From positions 1 through 22,211 of the forward strand of contig JAWLBR010000047.1 in assembly GCA_041687495.1 (NCBI GenBank): DNA of 22,211 bases, written 5' to 3'. A program made the position numbers and the translations under genes. Positions 8,236 to 14,785 of this stretch are shown here, piece after piece; the first letter of the stretch is position 1, and each line of letters opens with the position of its first letter. Below the pieces are notes generated by a model. The model was given only the letters and a program-made list of their open reading frames with translations, did not search any database and was not told where the DNA came from. The stretch comes from JAWLBR01 sp041687495. GTDB taxonomy: Bacteria > Bacillota > Limnochordia > DTU087 > JAAYGB01.

Positions 8236-8301
8236 GACTAACTCACCTTTCGCCAGACCGTCCGGCACAGTCTCTTTTTGACTGCTCGCCGTCGAACCAA
8301 A

Positions 8302-9825
8302 CTAGGATGATCCGTTACACCGGCGGACAGCCTGTTCCAGTGCAGTGGCGGCACTCCGGCGGCGCAAGCCCCGTTTGCCATCCTCAACCCGGACAGTTCC
8401 TTCTTTTCCCCGTTCCTCCTCATCACCGGAGGCGGAACGCAGGCTCCTCAGTTCGGATATTGCCCACTGAAGTTCGTGCGGTAGCTGAGTCACGCCTTCA
8501 GCCTCGCCCTTCCTCAGCGCGGCTTCTAGAACTGGCACTGCTTGCGGATCTCCATAGTGAACCAGGGCCTTAAGGATTGCGATTTTTTGGCGTTCAGCAT
8601 CAATAGTTTGGAACAGCTCCAACAACGCAGCCAGAACTTCGGCGCTGGGGCTGGAGTCGGACAAAACGGTGGCCAGAACAACCTTAGCATCGTCACTGGC
8701 TAGACTGCCAATTCCTTTGACGATTCGCTTCGCTGCCTTGTCACCGATGAACGACAGAGCGGCCACTGCTTCTGTCACCACCGGTGAGTCCTTATCTCCC
8801 CGCACCACGGCACTGACCAAAGTATCGATCACCGAGTTGGTCGGCATATGCTTGAGGACTCGCACACAGTGCACAGGAGCCCAACCCTCCCCAGGGGCAT
8901 CGGGCCGCTGCAGCGCCGGACTTTCAACTATCGCCTGCAGCAAAGGTCGAACCGGTAGCAGCTTTCTTGGACTGCCAACCAGCTCCGGCTCCAATCGCGC
9001 CAGTCCAGTAAACAACAGCATCAGAAGTTGGTCGATCTCATCGGTTTCCAACACCATGTCATTGGTGTAGTCAAAAGAGGTGAGGGGATAGCGCCTATTG
9101 CGAAACGCCTTCAGGTCCGTAACTGCTGTGGAATCTCGCTGCCATTTGCCCCGCTCCTTAGCAGCCTCATCAAAAGGGAACGAAAAGTGCGGTGCCGACG
9201 CAAAATTGTTGACCAGATTCATGATCCCTCGGATCCATATCTGCATCTGACCATTTAGGACATACAACCACGCCGGCCGAATCCGCTCTCCCCGTAGAGC
9301 CATCGCCCCCACTTGAGCGACTAACTGCAAGGCTTTCTCGTTGGAGGTATCCACAGCTCCTTGGGCCTGGCGCAAAACCTCATTGATATTCTTGCTCAGA
9401 TTATACCCGTCCGTCAGATAACAAGTGAACATCCGGCGAAACAGTGGCATCCTCTCCTGAATAATCCAGCCACCGGTCTCTAGGAACCCATCCACCATCA
9501 TCCGAACATCCATGGGCATATCTTCCACTACCAGACGGCGGGAGAAATTGTCTACCACCGCTTCTACAGCCTCAAACAGCGAACTGGCTTCATCGTCTGA
9601 TGAGAGACTACCCCACATGTATGCCAGGGTAATCAACAGCTCTACTGTGCTGGAATAACCAGCCAGGATCAGTCCCTTATCGTAGAAGAGCATATTGTCC
9701 CGCAGGTCCAAGCAGGTTTCAACGAAGCCGTCGTACTCAGTCATGTACTCGATTTCTTCTAGAATATCCCAGTGTTTGGCTCCCACCCTGCAACCCCCGC
9801 TTTCATCTAACCTTGTTGTCGTCAT
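8302..9825 (-). CDS. HEAT-repeat protein of unknown function
   Basis: I do not recognise a named family. The 507-residue protein has no signal peptide or membrane segment. Residues ~20-290 are a helical domain with aromatic-rich stretches and no catalytic motif I can identify. Residues ~317-465 look like HEAT/alpha-solenoid repeats: helix pairs such as PVVTEAVAALSFIGDKAAKRI, DAKVVLATVLSDSS and RQKIAILKALVHYGDPQAV. The last ~45 residues are highly charged and Arg/Glu-rich, probably disordered. Such solenoids act as protein-binding scaffolds. It sits between two Nudix genes on the same strand, 33-35 nt from the upstream one. ATG at 9825 lacks a clear ribosome binding site; TTG 9828 and GTG 9786 are alternatives. 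Confidence 0.8.
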   Translation of the reverse strand: MTTTRLDESGGCRVGAKHWDILEEIEYMTEYDGFVETCLDLRDNMLFYDKGLILAGYSSTVELLITLAYMWGSLSSDDEASSLFEAVEAVVDNFSRRLVVEDMPMDVRMMVDGFLETGGWIIQERMPLFRRMFTCYLTDGYNLSKNINEVLRQAQGAVDTSNEKALQLVAQVGAMALRGERIRPAWLYVLNGQMQIWIRGIMNLVNNFASAPHFSFPFDEAAKERGKWQRDSTAVTDLKAFRNRRYPLTSFDYTNDMVLETDEIDQLLMLLFTGLARLEPELVGSPRKLLPVRPLLQAIVESPALQRPDAPGEGWAPVHCVRVLKHMPTNSVIDTLVSAVVRGDKDSPVVTEAVAALSFIGDKAAKRIVKGIGSLASDDAKVVLATVLSDSSPSAEVLAALLELFQTIDAERQKIAILKALVHYGDPQAVPVLEAALRKGEAEGVTQLPHELQWAISELRSLRSASGDEEERGKEGTVRVEDGKRGLRRRSAATALEQAVRRCNGSS

Positions 9826-9838
9826 CAATATCTATGTG

Positions 9839-9868
9839 CTTGACTAGGGCGCACAACCCTAGTTCAAG
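9839..9868 (-). repeat. Hairpin overlapping the Nudix stop codon
   Basis: CTTGA-CTAGGG and CCCTAG-T-TCAAG form an 11-bp stem with one bulged base and a 7-nt loop. It spans the stop codon of the upstream Nudix gene and ends just before the HEAT-protein start. There is no U-tract, so it is more likely an intercistronic processing or translation-modulating hairpin than a terminator. Confidence 0.55.
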
Positions 9869-10341
9869 ACACCTCGAATCCGCAGATACAAGAATGCCGC
9901 CAGTGTTTTCGCATCTGTGATCTCTCCGGAGTTCACCATTTTGTCCAGGTCGGCGATACTGATCCACCGCACTTGGATGTCCTCGGTATCATCCAAATTC
10001 TGCTCGCCATGGGTGAGATCCTCCGCCAGAAACATGTGAATTACTTCTGTGCTGTAACCTGGGGCCATGTGACAGGCACCGAGTTTGGTCCAGGTTTCCG
10101 CTTTGCACCCGGTCTCCTCTTCCAATTCCCGCACAGCGCACTCCAGCGGTTCCTCGCCGGGCTCCATGGTCCCCGCCGGGATCTCCAGCATCTTGCTCTT
10201 GACTGCTGGCCTAGTCTGCCAGACGAAAGCCATCTTGGCGTTGTCAATGGCGACTATAGCCACCGCTCCTGAGTGCTGCACAATTTTGTAGTCCTTCTCT
10301 ATACCATTAATGCAGACCCGCTGCACCGTCATCTCCAGCAT
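9859..10341 (-). CDS. Nudix hydrolase, ADP-ribose pyrophosphatase type
   Basis: Likely hydrolyses ADP-ribose to AMP and ribose-5-phosphate. The layout matches the NudF/ADPRase group: VWQTRPAVKSKMLEIPAGTMEPGE, where the Arg-Pro and 'EIPAG' precede the Nudix box at residues 57-79 (G-x5-E-x7-REL-x-EE-x-GC). The MAPGYSTEVIHMFLAEDL segment after the box fits the loop supplying the ADPRase catalytic glutamate and the invariant proline region. ATG at 10341 (160 residues) follows GGAG by 8 nt; the longer open frame to 10389 has no ribosome binding site. It begins the Nudix - HEAT - Nudix minus-strand group. Confidence 0.93.
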   Translation of the reverse strand: MLEMTVQRVCINGIEKDYKIVQHSGAVAIVAIDNAKMAFVWQTRPAVKSKMLEIPAGTMEPGEEPLECAVRELEEETGCKAETWTKLGACHMAPGYSTEVIHMFLAEDLTHGEQNLDDTEDIQVRWISIADLDKMVNSGEITDAKTLAAFLYLRIRGVLN

Positions 10342-10456
10342 CGTGATCACTCCCGAATATGTTCCCCGCAGTTTTGGGAAGAAAACCAACGCTGCGCCAC
10401 TCCTGCATTATTATGCCAATTGGGGTTGGAATCCACACTAGCCCGAAAAAGCATAG

Positions 10457-10480
10457 AAAAATGGGGCCGTTGCTGGCCCC
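10457..10480 (-). terminator. Rho-independent terminator of the ferredoxin gene
   Basis: On the minus strand GGGGCC-AGCAAC-GGCCCC is followed directly by ATTTTTC. It lies 22 nt after the ferredoxin stop and separates that gene from the Nudix/HEAT group. Confidence 0.9.
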
Positions 10481-10501
10481 GGTTTCTCCTAGCTGCAGTT
10501 C

Positions 10502-10672
10502 TTACTCCGGTTGAGGTGCATCCACCGGACAGACATCTGCACACGCACCGCACTCTGTGCACAGGTCTGCATTAATCACGAACTTGCCATCTCCCTCGCT
10601 GATTGCCTCCACCGGACACTCCGGCTCGCAGGCACCGCAGGAGATGCACTCGTCACTAATTACGTAGGCCAC
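10502..10672 (-). CDS. 2[4Fe-4S] ferredoxin, clostridial type
   Basis: A low-potential electron carrier. The 56 residues hold two CxxCxxCxxxCP motifs: C9, C12, C15, C19 (CISCGACEPECP) and C38, C41, C44, C48 (CTECGACADVCP), which bind two [4Fe-4S] clusters as in clostridial ferredoxins of ~55 residues. GTG at 10672 is chosen because GGGGGG lies just upstream and it yields the standard MAYVISDEC start; the open frame extends 12 codons further. It is monocistronic, with its own promoter-palindrome and terminator. The partner oxidoreductase is not in the window. Confidence 0.96.
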   Translation of the reverse strand: MAYVISDECISCGACEPECPVEAISEGDGKFVINADLCTECGACADVCPVDAPQPE

Positions 10673-10720
10673 GACATGCCACCCCCCAAAATTGTCTATG
10701 CAGGTCACTTCCCGGTCCTT

Positions 10721-10776
10721 GTCCTACTAGGACGGGTTGCCTACTCTATGGTACTACCCCGCCTTGGGGATGTCAA
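10721..10776 (-). promoter_or_regulatory. Ferredoxin promoter with palindromic operator candidate
   Basis: On the minus strand a perfect -35 TTGACA (10776-10771) is separated by 17 bp from -10 TACCAT (10753-10748). The spacer carries a CCCC-AAGGC-GGGG inverted repeat. Downstream of the predicted start site lies a perfect 13-bp palindrome GTCCTA-C-TAGGAC (10721-10733, plus-strand reading), about 50 nt before the GTG. Both repeats sit where a repressor could block transcription. The regulator is unknown. Confidence 0.7.
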
Positions 10777-10811
10777 TAAATTGCACAAGTTCCACATCAC
10801 CCCACAGCCCC

Positions 10812-11216
10812 TCAGCTTTGAGACTTGATGTACGCCCCCACTGCCTTGTCCATCTTCTGGATATGATCAGTAAGCCAATTGACAACCAAGCGGTTAGTCT
10901 GCAAAACCAGTGCCAATCCCGGCCCTTCCTCATCCAACTTGGCCTTCAGCGGCTGAAGGCTCTCCACAAAGCGTTGATGAACAGCTTGATGGGACTCCAA
11001 GTCAGGATACTTGTATTTGCGCATCAAGGCCTCCTCGGCCCGAAAATGCGTGCTGACATAGGACTCAAGAAAACTGAGCACTTCGCTCACCGCCTGTTTT
11101 CCTTGACCCTGGTTGCACGCTTCAATTAGCTGGTTCACCCTTCTGAATAGCTCCTGGTGCTGTTGGTCGATATCTGACACTCCCACCGCCAGCGCCGTTG
11201 TCCATTGAATCGCCAC
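10812..11216 (-). CDS. Bacteriohemerythrin (oxygen-binding)
   Basis: A non-heme di-iron O2 carrier or sensor of the hemerythrin family. From the GTG start the 134 residues contain every iron ligand: H20 (DQQHQELF), H57 and E61 (HFRAEE), H76 and H80 (HQAVH), H118 and D123 (HIQKMD). GTG at 11216 follows GGAGG by 8 nt and gives the canonical MAIQWTTALAVGVSDID; an in-frame ATG at 11249 adds 11 residues that do not look like the family and has a weaker site. In anaerobes these proteins usually buffer or deliver O2 for detoxification. It is a stand-alone protein with no fused sensor or output domain. Confidence 0.96.
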   Translation of the reverse strand: MAIQWTTALAVGVSDIDQQHQELFRRVNQLIEACNQGQGKQAVSEVLSFLESYVSTHFRAEEALMRKYKYPDLESHQAVHQRFVESLQPLKAKLDEEGPGLALVLQTNRLVVNWLTDHIQKMDKAVGAYIKSQS

Positions 11217-11320
11217 TGAGCTCCCCTCCCACTGCGAGCTTGATTCCATACGTTACCTTTTGTTTCCATCCAGTCAGCAAATAATCCTGCTACACCCACG
11301 CCAGCTGCTCAACCCGATAG

Positions 11321-12514
11321 TTACTCAGCAGCAGCACCCTCGCCCGGTGACACCTGGCCAGGACGCCATGCCCAGAAGGTGAGGTTAAGAATCCCAAACA
11401 TGACGACGACTGTCCACGGAATCGACAAATTCACTGGAACCCACCGAGTCAGGGCCCCCAGGACCGAGGGAAATACCGCTGCCGCCACTCCAATGCCTAG
11501 AGTGAGCGAAGCTAAAGAGAACCCGGCAGTTCTACCGTAACGCTCAGAAGACAGGGCCAGCAGCGTTGGAATAATGGGAGCCAGGACAAAGCCAAACAAG
11601 GGGTATAGTTTGACGAACAGGCTCCAGTTTGCAGTAAATAGTGTCGGAGCAGCCAACAGCAGGCTCAGGAGTAACCCGACATTCAGCGCCCTCTTTAATC
11701 CGAACTTGATAAATACCGGCGGCAGCAGAAAACGTCCCACCACAAACACCCCAAAAAACAAGGTGACAATGGGCTGGGCTTGGGAAAGGCTGACACCAAA
11801 ACGGGCGGTCATAAAGGAAGCACCCCACGACCAAGCTGCGACCTCGGCACCAACGTACAGCACTACACAGGCCAAGAGGACCCAAAAACCCTGATCCTGC
11901 ACTGAACCTTTCACATCGCTCTTACCTGCAACCACTCTCCGACCTGATGTCGAGGAAATCAGTGGATAGGCCAACGCCAGTGTCGCCAGCGCCAACACGG
12001 CCACGGCCAGGTAAAACGCACGCCAAGATACACCCAGCCGGCCCAAAGCAGTGATCGTCATCGGTGCGAGAAAACTCCCCACTGAAACCACTGCCCGGGA
12101 GTAATTGACCATCACGCTGCCATAGCGGGAACTGACACCGTTGAGCAGGTTCAAGCCACTCATGTTGACAAAGCCCATCCCAAGACCAAAGATCAGTACA
12201 GTCAAGCGCAAAATTCCAACTGAGGGAGCCAGCCAAGAGGCAGCTCCGCCAACAGCCATGGCCACAACTCCGCTGCCCAATGCAGTTCCCGATGAAACCC
12301 GATGGGAGAAGAACATGAGAAAGGCTACCGCCAAGCAGTACCCGCCAAACTGAAGAAAATACAGGGGAGCTAACGCCGAAAGCTCCGCTGACAGGTCGAA
12401 GGCGATTGTCGGGATGATCAACGACAGTGAGCTAAAGGCACAGCCATAGAGAAAAAGAGCCAGAAAAGTACCGATGACACCTACGACTTGGCTTTTTGAC
12501 ATTTGCTTGTTCAC
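11321..12514 (-). CDS. Major facilitator superfamily transporter
   Basis: A secondary transporter of about 12 membrane helices: 397 residues, hydrophobic along most of the length, with a cytoplasmic loop near the middle (STSGRRVVAGKSDVKGS) separating two six-helix halves. Helix 1 is VVGVIGTFLALFLYGCAFSSLSLIIPTIA. The substrate cannot be read from the sequence. GTG at 12514 is chosen: it follows GGAGGT, though the spacing of about 12 nt is long; ATG at 12502 is the alternative. It is divergent from anmK across a nested palindrome, which raises the possibility that it imports cell-wall fragments, but MFS helices alone do not show this. Confidence 0.88.
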   Translation of the reverse strand: MNKQMSKSQVVGVIGTFLALFLYGCAFSSLSLIIPTIAFDLSAELSALAPLYFLQFGGYCLAVAFLMFFSHRVSSGTALGSGVVAMAVGGAASWLAPSVGILRLTVLIFGLGMGFVNMSGLNLLNGVSSRYGSVMVNYSRAVVSVGSFLAPMTITALGRLGVSWRAFYLAVAVLALATLALAYPLISSTSGRRVVAGKSDVKGSVQDQGFWVLLACVVLYVGAEVAAWSWGASFMTARFGVSLSQAQPIVTLFFGVFVVGRFLLPPVFIKFGLKRALNVGLLLSLLLAAPTLFTANWSLFVKLYPLFGFVLAPIIPTLLALSSERYGRTAGFSLASLTLGIGVAAAVFPSVLGALTRWVPVNLSIPWTVVVMFGILNLTFWAWRPGQVSPGEGAAAE

Positions 12515-12590
12515 TGGAACAGATAACCTCCACAGATAGAATAACAAGTCCCACAGCGCCCAGCGCTTTGGCAGCAGCTAGATCACCAAC

Positions 12591-12633
12591 AGCTTCGACG
12601 CCGGGTGGTAACCACCTTGGCAGGATCGAAGCT
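12591..12633. promoter_or_regulatory. Nested inverted repeat in the MFS/anmK divergent region
   Basis: A 43-bp element. Outer arms AGCTTCGA and TCGAAGCT are a perfect 8-bp inverted repeat. Within them GGTGGT-A-ACCACC (12604-12616) is a perfect 13-bp palindrome, and short GCC/GGC arms lie between. It sits inside the 242-bp gap between the divergent MFS and anmK starts, where a shared regulator would bind. The inner motif has the size of a LacI- or GntR-type operator; no regulator gene is adjacent. The rest of the gap shows no gene I can support. Confidence 0.6.
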
Positions 12634-12756
12634 TTATATGGAGCAGGACTGATGAGATCCTCCTCGAGTTCGTGAAGGACATCAGCCTGTGGCATGGAAG
12701 TCCCCCTCAAACACACATCTTTGGGCGGAACTTCCGAAGAAATGAGGTGGGTTCAC

Positions 12757-13947
12757 GTGGGGAAACTATCCTCGCTCATGCGCAGGCAGACTCGTACCGT
12801 GGTTGGGTTGATGTCGGGAACATCAGTCGATGGGATCGATGCTGCCCTAGTCAAGATTTTGGGACAGGGTGCAAAGACGAAGGTAGAGCTGATAGGGTTC
12901 TGCACCCAACCCTTCTGTGAAGGTATCAGGCGGCAGATCTTTCGCCTATTCGATCCAGCCACCGGCAATGTTGCCGATATCTGCCACATGAACTTCGTGC
13001 TTGGTAAACTCTTTGCTCAAGCGGCACTTGAAGTCATCGCCCAATGCGGACTAACGCCGAGAGATGTCGATCTGATTGGCTCCCATGGCCAGACCATATA
13101 CCATCGCCCCGCACCGACAAGAACAGGGGAATGGGAAACTCGCTCCACCCTGCAAATTGGTGAAGGTGCGGTAATAGCTGAGGAGACCGGGATCGTCACC
13201 GTTAGTGACTTTCGCGTGCGGGATGTCGCTGCCGGAGGCCAAGGTGCCCCACTGGTGCCCTATGTTGATTGGCTTTTGTTCCACCATCCCACCAGGACAA
13301 GAGTAGTACAGAATATTGGGGGAATCGGCAACGTGTCGGTAGTCAATCCGCACGCGGTGATAGATAATCTGCTGGCCTTTGACACCGGTCCCGGCAACAT
13401 GATCATCGATGGAATTACCAGCCTCACCTCCAGTGGCACCCAAACCTATGATGCAGATGGAGCGATAGCTGCTGCCGGCAAAGTGCAGGAAGCGCTCCTC
13501 GCCGAGCTGATGAGTCACCCCTTTTTCTACCTTTCTCCCCCCAAAACCACCGGGCGGGAGGAATTTGGACTGCAATACTCCCAACAGCTGCTGGAGCACT
13601 GCCAAGCCATGGGACTTAGTCGGGCGGACATTCTGGCTACCGTCACTGCTTTCACCGCCGAGTCCATAGCTGCGGCCTATCGCGACTGGGTTATCCCCAT
13701 TTATGGACTAGATGAGGTGATTGTCGGCGGCGGCGGCAGTCGCAATCGGACGTTGCTGCGAATGTTGGCCGAGCGCCTCGACCCAATTCCGGTGTATACC
13801 CATGAGGACTTTGGCATCTCCAGTGACGCCAAGGAAGCTCTAGCTTTTGCCGTCTTAGCCAACGATACCATCGCCGGCGCGGCCAATAACGTCATTTCTG
13901 CAACCGGTGCGTCGCACCCGGTGGTAATGGGTAAGATCAGCCTATAG
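12757..13947 (+). CDS. anmK: Anhydro-N-acetylmuramic acid kinase
   Basis: AnmK opens the 1,6-anhydro ring of anhMurNAc and phosphorylates it with ATP to MurNAc-6-phosphate, a cytoplasmic step of peptidoglycan recycling. The protein shows the ASKHA-fold family motifs: GLMSGTSVDGIDAA (residues 17-29, ATP phosphate loop), GSHGQTIYHRP, LQIGEGAVIAEETGI, VSDFRVRDVAAGGQGAPLVPYVD (catalytic Asp region), NIGGIGN, FDTGPGNMIID and VGGGGSRN. GTG at 12757 (396 residues) follows GAGGTGG by 6 nt. The open frame reaches back to 12694 and an ATG lies at 12778 without a ribosome binding site. MurQ and NagZ are not in the window. Divergent from an MFS transporter. Confidence 0.97.
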   Translation: MGKLSSLMRRQTRTVVGLMSGTSVDGIDAALVKILGQGAKTKVELIGFCTQPFCEGIRRQIFRLFDPATGNVADICHMNFVLGKLFAQAALEVIAQCGLTPRDVDLIGSHGQTIYHRPAPTRTGEWETRSTLQIGEGAVIAEETGIVTVSDFRVRDVAAGGQGAPLVPYVDWLLFHHPTRTRVVQNIGGIGNVSVVNPHAVIDNLLAFDTGPGNMIIDGITSLTSSGTQTYDADGAIAAAGKVQEALLAELMSHPFFYLSPPKTTGREEFGLQYSQQLLEHCQAMGLSRADILATVTAFTAESIAAAYRDWVIPIYGLDEVIVGGGGSRNRTLLRMLAERLDPIPVYTHEDFGISSDAKEALAFAVLANDTIAGAANNVISATGASHPVVMGKISL

Positions 13948-14000
13948 CCATAACAAGTGCCGCTGTGCACTGTGAGTATGGGGAGAAAGCCGCCAAAACC

Positions 14001-14029
14001 TTGACATAAACCTCACCAATGCATATGCT
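14001..14029 (+). promoter_or_regulatory. Promoter of the GlnR-like regulator gene
   Basis: TTGACA at 14001-14006, a 17-bp spacer, and TATGCT at 14024-14029, a good sigma-70/sigma-A promoter. Transcription would start near 14036, which rules out the upstream ATG codons at 14019 and 14025 as starts of the following gene. Confidence 0.75.
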
Positions 14030-14093
14030 AGAACTGTATCGGTTCTTGGGTGTTCAGATCTTGAGAGGAGGCAGCAGTCGTCCATTTTGGGAC

Positions 14094-14513
14094 ATGACTG
14101 CGATGTGTATGGATACAAAGAAAACCGCCCTGCACGTGTACTCCATTCGCCATGTGATGGATCGAACTGGGCTGTCTGCCCGGCAGATCCGCTATTACGA
14201 AGAGGTGAACCTGATCTCGCCCCAGCGAACATCGGGAAACCAGCGGCGCTTCAGCGAACGGGACATTCGCCGACTTCTGCGGATCAAAGAACTCCTGGCG
14301 GAAAACCTCACAACCGAAGCCATTCGGAAGGTCATCCAATCGGAGGAAGCGGCAAAACCTAACACTGAACCTTTCTCAGTGCCGCCTCAGGAGGTCCCAG
14401 TTTCGCCACAGCTGGACTTGGGCAGCCAGAGACGTCTGACCGGTCTCTACCCAGTCTCAGATCTAGCTGCCTTGCAGCGTATGCTGCAAGACCGCCGCAA
14501 AGACAAAGAATAG
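14094..14513 (+). CDS. MerR-family regulator, GlnR/TnrA-like
   Basis: A DNA-binding regulator. Residues ~15-80 form a MerR winged helix: YSIRHVMDRTGLSARQIRYYEEVNLISPQRTSGNQRRFSERDIRRLLRIKELL. The wording LSARQIRYYE-LI-P-R-GN-R-FS-D matches GlnR/TnrA nitrogen regulators of Bacillota. A Pro-rich linker follows, then a short C-terminal segment TGLYPVSDLAALQRMLQ, the position where GlnR/TnrA contact glutamine synthetase. It lies directly before amt, supporting a nitrogen role. The start is uncertain: ATG 14094 is the first after the promoter, but a strong GAGAGGAGG (about 14063-14071) is 22 nt upstream of it; ATG 14103 and 14112 are alternatives. No glnA is seen here. Confidence 0.88.
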   Translation: MTAMCMDTKKTALHVYSIRHVMDRTGLSARQIRYYEEVNLISPQRTSGNQRRFSERDIRRLLRIKELLAENLTTEAIRKVIQSEEAAKPNTEPFSVPPQEVPVSPQLDLGSQRRLTGLYPVSDLAALQRMLQDRRKDKE

Positions 14514-14531
14514 CCCTCCTAACTGGCCGTT

Positions 14532-14563
14532 AGCCCCCGCAGCCTGATGTGCGGGGGCTTTTT
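14532..14563 (+). terminator. Rho-independent terminator after the GlnR-like gene
   Basis: A perfect 10-bp stem AGCCCCCGCA / TGCGGGGGCT with an 8-nt loop runs into TTTTT. It separates the regulator from amt, so amt needs its own promoter. Confidence 0.95.
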
Positions 14564-14602
14564 CGCGCCCTACTCCGTCTTGCTCTCTGCGTACATTTGC
14601 CT

Positions 14603-14714
14603 CTTGACAAAGCTAACATGCACATAACATTAACTTGACGTTGGCTCAAGTATTTGTTAGTCTTATGTCAAGTAATTGGTGTTTCTTTCTAGTCGATGTT
14701 AGCTTTCTGACAAG
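14603..14714 (+). promoter_or_regulatory. Repeated TGTTAG boxes upstream of amt (GlnR-like operator candidates)
   Basis: Three copies of one motif precede amt. Box A at 14603-14619 reads CTTGACAAAGCTAACAT, i.e. ATGTTAGCTTTGTCAAG on the other strand. Box B at 14654-14672 is TTGTTAGTCTTATGTCAAG. Box C at 14696-14714 is ATGTTAGCTTTCTGACAAG. The shared pattern is TGTTAG-(4-6)-TG[TA]CAAG, with TGTTAG..CTGACA dyad symmetry in box C. This resembles but does not exactly fit the Bacillus GlnR/TnrA box (TGTNA-N7-TNACA). Between A and B, ACTTGA-N7-TCAAGT is a further inverted repeat. TTGACA in box A could be a -35 element. Confidence 0.65.
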
Positions 14715-14785
14715 GAGGTGGACCGTATCCGTTTCCCGTCCCTCTTGTCTTCCAGCACTAGACCAGCGAAAAAGGAGCGAGGCAT

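Noticed and set aside
12601..12625. GGGTGGTAACCACC resembling a T-box antiterminator (GGGTGGNACCGCG)
   Set aside because: The rest of a T-box leader (specifier stem, terminator) is absent and neither neighbour is an amino-acid gene; the palindrome reading explains it better.
12432..12716. Minus-strand frame of 94 codons overlapping the MFS start and the divergent gap
   Set aside because: No ribosome binding site, overlaps the MFS 5' end and the palindrome, and the peptide resembles nothing known.
14641..14658. Possible sigma-54 promoter (TTGGC...TTTG) before amt
   Set aside because: The GG to GC spacing is one base too long and the -12 GC is missing.
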